Source of the DNA: Didymella arachidicola
Taxonomy: Eukaryota > Ascomycota > Dothideomycetes > Pleosporales > Didymellaceae
Direction: 5' to 3'
NCBI GenBank assembly: GCA_016630955.3
Contig: CM049989.1
Coordinates: forward strand, 1,798,001-1,862,000
DNA length: 64,000 bases
The notes below the pieces were generated by a model. It did not search any database. It saw nothing but the letters and a program-made list of their open reading frames with translations, and was not told where the DNA came from. How positions within the stretch are numbered: the first letter of the stretch is position 1; every line of letters begins with the position of its first letter. This document shows, piece after piece, positions 33,680 to 42,760 of this stretch. A program made the translations under genes and the position numbers.

Positions 33680-35529
33680 ATTGGTGGTATGTATGAGTCT
33701 GGCATCGGCTTGGAGAATACACAGATTGAGTAGTCACTGGTAGAGAAAAGTCGTGAGAAGCGCGACTGGCGTCGTGAGAAAGACACATGAACTGTAACGA
33801 GATGTCACCAATGCAATTTCGCCCTCGAGTTGGTGGGATAGTAAGCTGTGGTAGCGAAGACCCTTTACCTGGAGGCTCTGGTAGTAAGCCTAGGGACGGC
33901 AAATGTTGAGCCCCTTGTCGCGTATCCAAGTGCGTACTGCCTCGTAAAATGATAAGCGTGGTGGCCAGTGATGAGTGACTGGTATGCTTGCTCTGAAATC
34001 CTGAATAATCAGAACACCATATGGATTTTGAGGTCATGGATAGCAAATGCCGCCGTGGAAAAATTTGCGTTGACTTGACCTGTCAGACTCACACATGAGC
34101 GCTTCTATGATTGACTAGATTTGTCTTCTGTCTACCACCATGCCTCATGATGATCGATCGTGTCCTCCGTGCAATCGGTCGCCTGCTTGACTGTGCGGGA
34201 TGACTAGCTGTTCACCTGCCGCCTAGCGGGTCTTCCGTGAACAGCCCTGGAGTTATCTTTCAAACCCACTACATGTGAATATCTGCATGCGTACTGATCG
34301 CAGCATATACTTGGCCTCCCGGTCACTACGCGCTTCTCGCTGGATGCAAAACCTCCGATCGGAATATCTAGACACGAGCCAGCTGTTCGATGGCTGGTAA
34401 CGTGGGTCCACGCGTCTTAGCGTTCGGGATGTAGGGACGGTACGAGAACAAAGATCTATAGCGCGACACCGTCGCCTTGCTAGTTTTCGCAACTTCATGT
34501 GGTATTCAGCTTTCCACATTGTTGTGGCTGAAATCGAGCTGCTGTGACGTCAGTGGGTCAAGAATCCACAGTTGCCGGAACAGGATCTTGGGTCACGATT
34601 GGAAGGGTCCCTACTCGCAGAAAGCTGCATGCGATTTCGAACAAATATCCATCACGAGTTCGATATGGCTGTCGGAAGAATTACGGGGGTCCTTCTGTAA
34701 GTGGTCGCAGAGACGGGAAGTTTTCAGCCTTCGCTACGTAATCCATGCATCGGATCCCAATCAGGGAAGTGCAAGGGTCCCTCTTTCGTCACCGACTCCT
34801 CTTGGATCGATCGTCTTGTCACACACACACGAAAGTGGAAAGTTCTCAGCCATACCTAATTGCAACGACAGTCATCCGAGCATGTCGCGACTCACATACT
34901 GCTTGTCTACGTACCGTTCGTGTGGTCGTTAATAGCCTGGCGAACGCGTATATTGCCGCAACTCGGTCTACCAAATCTCGACCACGACCGTTACAGGCGC
35001 CCCGCGGACTACGAGGACAATCGTCAACAGCCCGTTTAGGCTTGCCGTCAGAGCGGCTCTGGATCTACGGACATCATGCGCTACGCGAGTAGCGTCCTAC
35101 TCTCATGCCCCGAATAGGCGGCATCAATCGTGGCTCGCTTTCCATGTGGCCTTCTCAATGATCTACATCAGGGAGTGACTTACCGCTTTGGAATATAGAT
35201 GAAGTTGTGGCTGAACAAACCTTTGGTCTAAGAGCTGCGGCTACACTTCAGGCGTGTGGATGCTGCTGGAAGGTTGGTACTAGGCGCGTGGAGATGACGG
35301 GTAATGCATCTAGACGGCTGGAAGGTCTTCTGCATCAACAGTCAGTCGATGACGACAGGCCGAGAAGTTGATATGAGGCAGCGTCAGCCTCCAGCTCTGT
35401 TTAATTACGGCTCTCTTTTGTCAGTACTTCGCAGTATATTTACTCTTACTGTTGAGGGTTGTCCGATCTCCGACTGCTCACTCATACCTTGATCTGACGC
35501 ATCGAGACTGAGAAGTCGCAATCGTCATT
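33680..35529. other. Gene-poor intergenic region
   Basis: About 1.85 kb between the large hypothetical gene (leftward) and the aquaporin (rightward); it must contain both promoters. A CRE-type TGACGTCA lies at 34545-34552. No coding frame here looks real. Confidence 0.5.
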
Positions 35530-37091
35530 ATGAATATTAACGTAAGCAACTACAACTCGCAAGATGCTTATTGTGTCGAACAGCTTCAACCATTACTGAG
35601 CAGCGATACCTAGCGATGGAGTAATCACTAACGCTGTCACAGGAGCCCAGACAGGGCAGGGCCTTCGCCATTCCCTTCACCAAAGCTGCGAACCCCACGG
35701 CTGAAATGGAAGACAAAGAACTCCGTCTGCCATTCCTCAAGAAGCTGCCTGACAGTATCCGCAACCACTTCATCGCCATGTGCGGTGAATACGTCGGCAC
35801 TGTGCTCTTCCTCTGGTTTGCCCTATCCGGAACCCAGGTCGCCAACAGCATTCCATCAACAGGAGGACAGACTGTAGCCGAAGCCGGCTCAAACCCACAG
35901 CAGCTACAGTATGTTGCTCTCTGCTTCGGTTTCTCACTGGCTGTCAACGCCTGGGTCTTCTTCCGTATCTCTGGTGGGCTGTTCAATCCTGCTGTCACGA
36001 TTGGCATGTGCTTGATTGGTGCGCTGCCCTGGGTCCGTGGAGTTCTGTTGTTCTTCGTGCAGATTCTTGGTGGTATCACTGCTGCTGCGCTCGTTACTTG
36101 CATGTTCCCTCACGTGGGCAAGATTAACGTGCGTACCACTCTCGGTGGTAATACTTCTGTTGTTCAAGGCCTGTTCATTGAGATGTTCTTGACTGCTCAG
36201 CTGGTCTTCACTATCTTCATGCTGGCAGCTGAGAAGCACAAGGGCACCTTCATCGCCCCAGTCGGTATGCTACACACACTCAAATCTACCTACTACCACT
36301 AACCTATCATCCCAGGCATCGGTCTTGCCCTCTTCATCGCCGAATTAACCGGCGTATACTTCACCGGCGGCAGTCTAAACCCAGCCCGTTCCTTCGGCCC
36401 AGCAGTCGTCAACCACACCTTCTCCAGCTACCACTGGATCTACTGGGTTGGCCCCATCCTCGGCGCCATCGTCGCAGCCGGCTTCTACAAATTCATCAAA
36501 ATCCTCGAATACGAAACCGCGAACCCCGACCAAGACAGCGACCGCGCGGCCCACGTCCAGCGACGCAAAAACCTCCTCCTCGCCGCCGGCATAAACGAAT
36601 ACGACGCCCACAAAGTCGCAGAAGAACTCACCGAGAAAACTGTCGTCGCGACCGCAGGCGGTCCCAACGGATCCCTCATCGCCAACGGTCAGGGCCGCAC
36701 CGACCCTGTCGACAACACGCAGGGTATGTACGGCACCCACTTCCGACGTCCCTCAACGCAGTCCTCGCTGCACAGCAAGCCCACATCCGACAACAAATCC
36801 GACACCGCATACACAGCCCCGTACCAGCCCCAGCGGCCCGTGGCCACCACGACAGGCAGCCAGATCGGGCGGTTTAGCTACCTGGGGGACCGGGGCGCTG
36901 CGCCGGGCGCGCCGGCGAATGTAAATGCCCTGGTGCAGGAGACGCGGTTGGAGTCCCCGGCTATGACGACGAATGATGAGTTGTATGCGCCGCTGGCGCA
37001 TGGTGCTGATGTGCCGCTTGGTGGGGGCGTGCATCCTGATGCGCAGGAGCCGCGGCAGAGGTTTGGCAGGACGGCGTCGAGCTTCGCGTAG
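35530..37091 (+). CDS. Aquaporin / MIP-family channel with long cytosolic tail
   Basis: A six-helix water or small-solute channel. I propose exons 35530-35541, 35643-36264 and 36316-37091, giving 469 residues. The first is a 12-nt exon (MNIN) followed by an intron with GTAAGC, a CACTAAC branch site and a CACAG acceptor; the alternative is to start at the ATG at 35706. The two NPA boxes are GLFNPAVTIG (first Asn about 119) and SLNPARSFG (about 233). Helices include GEYVGTVLFLWFALSG and YVALCFGFSLAVNAWVFF. After the last helix (about 245-265) comes a polar tail of some 200 residues, rich in Ser, Gly and Pro, as in several ascomycete aquaporins. Water versus glycerol selectivity cannot be settled by eye. 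A 138-bp repeat lies 139 nt downstream of the stop. Confidence 0.88.
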
Positions 37092-37846
37092 GTGGTATTA
37101 CGGTTCTTGTCTTGGTGATTTATTATATTCGTAAATAGGGTATGTCTTAGCGCACCTTTTGCAACGCATACATGCGGAATTAGTCTTTGCCCCCCTTCCT
37201 CCCCTGCTGCCTACGTAGATGCTATATACCTTAGCACCCGCCTCGGGTCGTGTGGCTTCTGAATTTATATTAGCGCATGATGACATGACAAACATCTCAA
37301 GTGAGCCATACTGTCCTTATATTGTGGTGATCTACTCAAAATCGCCAGCCTGTGGCTGCAGATTGAAGGTAATTGGCGATTCTGATCTGTTGTTGTCGGT
37401 GCCCGATGTTTGGCACTACCTATCGAGACATTCTATAATAACACGAGGCCAGCACCATCCGCGATTGCAGGCGTTCATTCACGTTCAAGGAAGACATCAG
37501 ACAGAAACAAAAGAGCTCCAGAAAGAGCGCTGCATAAGCTTCAAACAAATATGCGCCTTGTTGGCAATGTCCAATTCTCGTACTTGTATTTGATTTTTCC
37601 TGCCACATAAGAGGTATTGTGGACTGACGAGGCGCTCGAAGTCGTGGCGTTCCTGCCACAGCCCGTAGCCAAACCTCAGTAGGCCCACCGCACGACAACG
37701 CGCACGGAGACGGGCAAACAGAGAAACGTGCCGGCAGCATCAATTATGTTGTGGGTCGCCGCCGAAATGTGCTGACAAAAAGATGGGGCAGCGACCTGTT
37801 CAGCACGTATCCAACAACGAGTGGTCGCAAAAAAACATTCTGTCAT
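37092..37846. other. Intergenic, aquaporin 3' flank to tRNA
   Basis: About 750 bp. It carries copy A of the 138-bp repeat (37230-37367) in what is probably the aquaporin 3' UTR. The rest shows nothing that I can name. Confidence 0.45.
37230..37367 (+). repeat. 138-bp dispersed repeat, copy A
   Basis: About 80% identical by hand alignment, without gaps, to the reverse complement of 63240-63377. It lies 139 nt after the aquaporin stop, in sense orientation. A frame through it reads LAPASGRVASEF and ACGCRLK, but the protein match to the other copy (about 63%) is weaker than the DNA match, so I treat it as non-coding. Confidence 0.8.
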
Positions 37847-37941
37847 CTCCCCCGGAAAGGCTCGAACTTTCAACCTCCTGATGTGCCATCAAGCGGAAAC
37901 GGATAACAGTCAGACGCGCTAGCCAATTGCGCCACGGAGGA
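37847..37941 (-). tRNA. tRNA-Asn (anticodon GTT) with 21-nt intron
   Basis: Read on the minus strand, a full cloverleaf forms. The acceptor stem TCCTCCG pairs with CGGGGGA (one U-G), the D stem is GCGC/GCGC, the anticodon stem TCTGA pairs with TCAGG (one U-G), and the T stem GAAAG pairs with CTTTC around the loop TTCGAGC. The discriminator base is G. The anticodon GTT is at 37907-37905. A 21-nt intron (37903-37883) sits one base 3' of the anticodon, the standard position for nuclear tRNA introns. Mature length would be 74 nt before CCA addition. Confidence 0.9.
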
Positions 37942-38560
37942 AAATTTCTCGAAGAAATGTGGCAACTGCTATTGTGCTGCTGATAAAAATTATGCTCGAA
38001 GTTAAAAATATAATTTAGTTCAATTTTGCTGCAACAGCAAGTCTTGGTCTCAAGGTAAGAGTGCATGTGTCTGCAGAGGGTTTAGGTGACTGTCTGGGGG
38101 CTCGGCAGGCCGGCGGCCGTCAGGGGGGCCGAGATCGTCTCGATCTGGCCGTTAAATCGATCCAAGACTGCAAGAACACAAGCGCAGCCCTCAAAACGAG
38201 CAGCTTCGGTATTTTCCTTCTATGTATTGGCCTGCCACAACACAGATCAATTCATCGTCTTGCAACAACTGAGTCCACCTCGGCGTGCTGGCGGATGTCT
38301 TCCCTGTAAATCCCGCTGCCAACAGGTACGGCGTTCGAGAGCTTCTGAGCATTGAGCAACCACTTGGCGAAATGTAACGGGGAGCGTCACTGCATACTTG
38401 ATACAATTGTGCACACGTAAGTATACTTCAGAATCTAGGAGGCATCAACTACCTTTTGAGAGACCGTTCTGTCCTGGAAATTACTCTGACGGCTACAGAC
38501 GATGTGCACTACCAGTGCCAATTTTGTAATAAAAAATTCTGGAACCGCGTCCCCCATGTA
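37942..38560. other. Intergenic between tRNA and transposon
   Basis: About 620 bp with no gene seen. It ends at the TA dinucleotide (38559-38560) used as target by the element that follows. Confidence 0.5.
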
Positions 38561-38996
38561 CCGTGTCTGTGCGCGCAATGCGCCGAATTTACTAGTAAAA
38601 ATAGCAAAATCTAGAAACTTTAAAGCTATATAACTTTTTATCTACTTAAGGAACTGATATACTTTCTTAGACCTACTATAGGTTAAATTCAACTCTCTAT
38701 AACTTTATAATAGAAAGTTTATCTTAATTCTTACTAATTAGGGTACTTATTTTTTTTACCTAGTAAAGTAGAAAAGATTAAACTTAATTATTAATACTAG
38801 ATATTAAAATTTAGTATTATAACTAGTACATTTAATATAACGTTAGTATTAGAATATTTTAAATTTCCTAAGTAGATCTCTAGATATACTAAGATTCTTT
38901 AAAAAAATACCTTAATTTCTAAAAAAGTAGTAACGTACCTCACGGGCGAGCCGCCCACACGGGCGAGTCGCCCACTTTTGCCAAGACCCTACCAAA
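38561..38996 (+). repeat. Left 436-bp terminal inverted repeat
   Basis: It comprises a GC-rich tip (38561-38590), an extremely AT-rich core (about 38600-38935) and a GC-rich inner block. The inner block is a tandem 17-mer (38941-38974, CACGGGCGAG[C/T]CGCCCA twice). It is the reverse complement of 40735-41170. Confidence 0.92.
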
Positions 38997-39061
38997 CCTC
39001 ACCCTGTTATGGCACAAAACACCACACTCTGGCCCTGCACAAGGCAGAACAGGTCGTAATA

Positions 39062-40717
39062 TCACTCAGAGACTACTTCTACTTCACTCTTGCACGTTCG
39101 CGCATTGTGTCCGCCCTCTCCGCACCGTCCACAGCGTCGTTGGGATGGTTCACCTCCTTCAGCGCGCACCCGCTTCTTTGTCTTCTTTCCATCACGACGC
39201 GCCCCAAATTCCGCTAGAGCCGCCAGCCGCTGGCCTTCCTCAACCAGAAGGGATCCTCCCTCCTGAATTCGCTTCCTTTTGTGCGATTTGCGTCGTGTAG
39301 CAGCCTCAGTGGCTGCTTCAAGCTCACGGATCCGTTTTTGTGCCAGCGCAAGCTTATGCGATAGGATAGCTCCCCCCTTTGCGTAGTGCTCAATCGCACT
39401 GAGAACAGAGGTGGGCGAACTGCCCTGTTCCCTCCTATACTTGTCTCGAATTAGAGTTGATTGCGACTCGAATTCTAGGGTATTGCTTGGGGTTTGCGAC
39501 TGCCAGGGCTCGTTGTTTGTGGGGAGTGGTGGTGACGGAGTGCGCAGCTTCACATCAAGGGTTGATATAACCTGTTTCGGGTCAAAAGGGACTAATCCGG
39601 CCCCTCGGAACCCTCCTTAGATGTTGCTGGCAGTAATAGTTTTCTTGTAAGCCGCTTTAAAGCATGGCAGGAACTCCTGCTTCGTGACGTGGGTGATCCG
39701 GTTGCGGATGAGCTCATTGACCTCATCCCCGTACGCCTTCTTCAGAGGGGCAAAACAACCCACATCAAGTGGCTGCAGGAGATGCGATGAGTGCGGAGGC
39801 ATACATAAAAGTACAATCTTGTGATCCTTGCAGTATTGCGTGAATCCTGCAGAGTTGTGGCTCTCGTGGCCATCAATAATAAGCATGCGGTGGGCTCCAA
39901 CAGTACGTTCCTTTGTATGCCTGTTAAAGTGCTTCAACCAGTCAAAACCAAGCTCGTTGTTAGTCCAGCCGTTCTCAGAGATGGCAATAACCCAGTCTTG
40001 GGGCAGGTTGTCGTCTTTATACCAGTTGGACTGGTGGTGGCGCGCTTTGAAGATGATGTAGGGCGGAATAGGCCATCCAGTAGCATTGATGCCCTGGATA
40101 ACTGTTACCCACTCCCGGTTGCCTGGCTGGACCTGCTTTGCTCGTCCTGGCTTCCCTGCATCTGTTACGACTTTCCCGCTGCTTATCTGGCCCATCATGA
40201 AGCCTGTCTCGTCGAAGTTGTACGTGTCGTCGTCCAGGATACCATACTTAGCTTTGATGTTAGCTACAAGGCTGAACCAGTCCTGTATGACCTTCGGGTC
40301 CTCACAGAGGGCTCGCCTGTAGTCGTACTTGTGATTGAAGACCACTTTGAGCTCCTCCCGACGCGAAACAAACGTACTGGCCCAGTTTGAGCCAACAGGG
40401 GCCAGACCGCGCTCCTTTCGCAGATAATTGGCCATATCAGTCACAGCTGCGAGCCGGGGGGACTCTCCTCGGGCAACCAGCTCAAGTATTTGCGTAACAA
40501 TCACCTGCTCCTCACTGTTTGTCAGGCTCCGTGAGTTGGCCATAGTAGTGACGCGTGAAGCCCTTCCGGCGAGTCGGTCGCGTAGAGTAGTTCGGGGCGC
40601 GTTGTAGATAGCTGCAGCGCGTCGCACAGAGAGCTTTGCGTCTTGTTCAAGAGCCCAAAGCGCAAGCTGTATCTGACGCTCTTTTAACGCGTTAGGCTGG
40701 TGCTGTTGTGGTGGCAT
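39062..40717 (-). pseudogene. pogo/Fot1 transposase with one internal TAA
   Basis: The start is the ATG at 40717 (MPPQQHQPNALKERQIQLAL). Domains in order are a pogo-type helix-turn-helix (VRRAAAIYNAPRTTLRDRLAG), the CENP-B-type DNA-binding domain (GSNWASTFVSRREEL) and the DDE catalytic core. The first Asp is in YNFDETGFMMG, the second in MLIIDGHESH and the third in LLQPLDVGCF. A TAA at 39617-39619 follows TITASNI; the same frame goes on with GGFRGAGLVPFDP and a 160-residue tail that ends in a zinc knuckle (CGRCGEGGHNARTC). Everything except that stop looks intact, and a CAA-to-TAA change would explain it. A truncated product with the whole catalytic core could still be made. Confidence 0.88.
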
Positions 40718-40734
40718 TGGAGTGGTGATAGTGT

Positions 40735-41170
40735 TTTGGTGGGGTCTTGGCAAAAGTGGGCGACTCGCCCGTGTGGGCGGCTCGCCCGTGAGGTACGTTA
40801 CTACTTTTTTAGAAATTAAGGTATTTTTTTAAAGAATCTTAGTATATCTAGAGATCTACTTAGGAAATTTAAAATATTCTAATACTAACGTTATATTAAA
40901 TGTACTAGTTATAATACTAAATTTTAATATCTAGTATTAATAATTAAGTTTAATCTTTTCTACTTTACTAGGTAAAAAAAATAAGTACCCTAATTAGTAA
41001 GAATTAAGATAAACTTTCTATTATAAAGTTATAGAGAGTTGAATTTAACCTATAGTAGGTCTAAGAAAGTATATCAGTTCCTTAAGTAGATAAAAAGTTA
41101 TATAGCTTTAAAGTTTCTAGATTTTGCTATTTTTACCAGTAAAATCCGCGCATCACGCGCACAGACACGG
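40735..41170 (-). repeat. Right 436-bp terminal inverted repeat
   Basis: Reverse-complement partner of 38561-38996, with the same AT-rich core and tandem 17-mer (40757-40790). It lies 17 bp upstream of the transposase start codon, so it probably contains the transposase promoter. Confidence 0.92.
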
Positions 41171-42760
41171 TAGAGCAACACGTGCTTTGCACTCGCGACT
41201 GTCGGACACTAGCAATTCGGACATGTATAGCCACAAACCCGCTGAACAACACGAAAGGAAAAGCCCGTGTGACATAGATGGCGATAGGCATCTGCAAACA
41301 GTGCCTTGCTTGTGGGGCCATTCTGGCGAACGTTCCCAGTAGAAGGATAAACCCACATAGAAAATGGAAATCTGAAGACCCCGAGGAGAACACATAGGTA
41401 TTTTAGTCACATGAAAAGCGCCTCCCTTACAAACAAACACAAGATCTTCGGTGTCATGTGCTAGACTCTGATCGTTCCATGTTTAGGTGTTAAGAGAGGG
41501 GCTGGAAAGAACGTACGGGAAAGTCCTAGTGTATAAAATCTTTAAGTCGGTCTGTTGAAGACTTAGAACTGAACGTAATATCCTCAACGCCGGATCATCT
41601 CAATGCTTCGAGGGCGCTGAGAATTGCCGTCAGCGTGCTTGCAGAAAAAGCCTCAAAAGAACCATATGCACGCTCAAAGACGGGTTCGATTGCATATGCT
41701 CTCCGGAGACATGGGGAATACTAGACGAGATTGGAAAAGGAATCGCGGGACGAACATTGTCTGGGTCTTTAGTGCCTTTGGCAAAACATTCACCGAAAGG
41801 GTTTGTATTTTTTTTTATCGACAATTATGCCGGCTGGAAGAGCGAAGCACAACATGCCAGGACACCATACTCTTCTTTTTACGATGACGCAGCACATGTG
41901 CGGCCTAACTGCGGATTTTAGAAACGACTACAGTAGATGCTTGAAGATCAATAGCTCCGAGAAGAGCAGCAGATCCTGACACATTTGTGGGCAGGGCACA
42001 TTATCCGCATCACATGTAAGATGGTTGTCGAGTCGACGTGATGGCGTGCATTGGGGCGAGTTAGTAAGTCGACCCTTCCTTAAGCCGGCCACATAAGACC
42101 AACTTCCCCTCTCACATGATCTGCACCTACCATTAGCGACCTAGACGGTGTAAGCCAGACATCACGCACATCAGAGTTGTTTATCGCTCATTTTCGTTCA
42201 AAATGGCCATGGTATCGTGATATTGTTCCTCCAACATTACCCTCGAGATCCACCATAACCACTCCGACCACACCTCAACAACAATTGTATACACAGCACA
42301 AGCCTTCAGCCGCCGACCATCTTTACAGAAAGAAGTAAATCGTTGCCATAATCGTTGCAACGTTCAGAGAAAGCAAAGGTATAACGCCCGTCCCCCGTTC
42401 GCGCATTTTCAGCTGCGAAGGTATCCGTGGGGAATGCAGTGTAACGCGAAACGCCTGAACCCAAATCAAAAAAGGCATCCAGCTTCCAAGAAGTCTGGCC
42501 GTGAAACTCATAAACACGACGATACTAAGATCGCCACTAAAGCAACAAGATGATGATGCTTTTGCCCAAGAAGCCTAAACGCCGGTAAAGAAGGAAGTAA
42601 AAGAAATGCAGACGGCAGAGCACTGGTCGAGGTGTACTATGCGGTAAGATTTCGACAGGTTGTTGCAGATCAACGTAACCAAAAGAAGAGTCGAGTGCAT
42701 TAAAGCACAAAAGATCAAGACGAACATGGGATAGGAGTCGAGAGCAGGCGCATTGTCCAC
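41171..42760. other. Intergenic between transposon and SWE1
   Basis: About 1.6 kb. The last few hundred bases should be the SWE1 3' UTR. No gene, repeat or RNA seen. Confidence 0.5.

Larger units (their letters stand above)
38561..41170 (-). mobile_element. pogo/Fot1-type transposon with 436-bp inverted repeats
   Basis: A 2,610-bp element flanked by TA on both sides (38559-38560 and 41171-41172) with ends CCGTGTCTGT...ACAGACACGG. Each arm is 436 bp. The arms are near-identical with no indels; the only differences that I see are about five within the outer 40 bp and one near the inner edge. Between them a leftward transposase frame is broken by one stop. The match of the arms suggests recent insertion or arm-to-arm correction. 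Confidence 0.92.

Noticed and set aside
34545..34552. TGACGTCA site in a long intergenic region as a promoter element
   Set aside because: It is about 870 bp or more from any start codon, and such a site occurs by chance at this window size.
37219..37593. Small protein gene reading through the 138-bp repeat (and its partner at 63143-63439)
   Set aside because: Protein identity between copies is lower than DNA identity and the frames diverge outside the repeat, so coding is unlikely.
38600..38935. AT-rich block as a centromere or RIP-ruined repeat
   Set aside because: It is part of a precise 436-bp inverted repeat whose mirror copy is matching; element structure explains it better.
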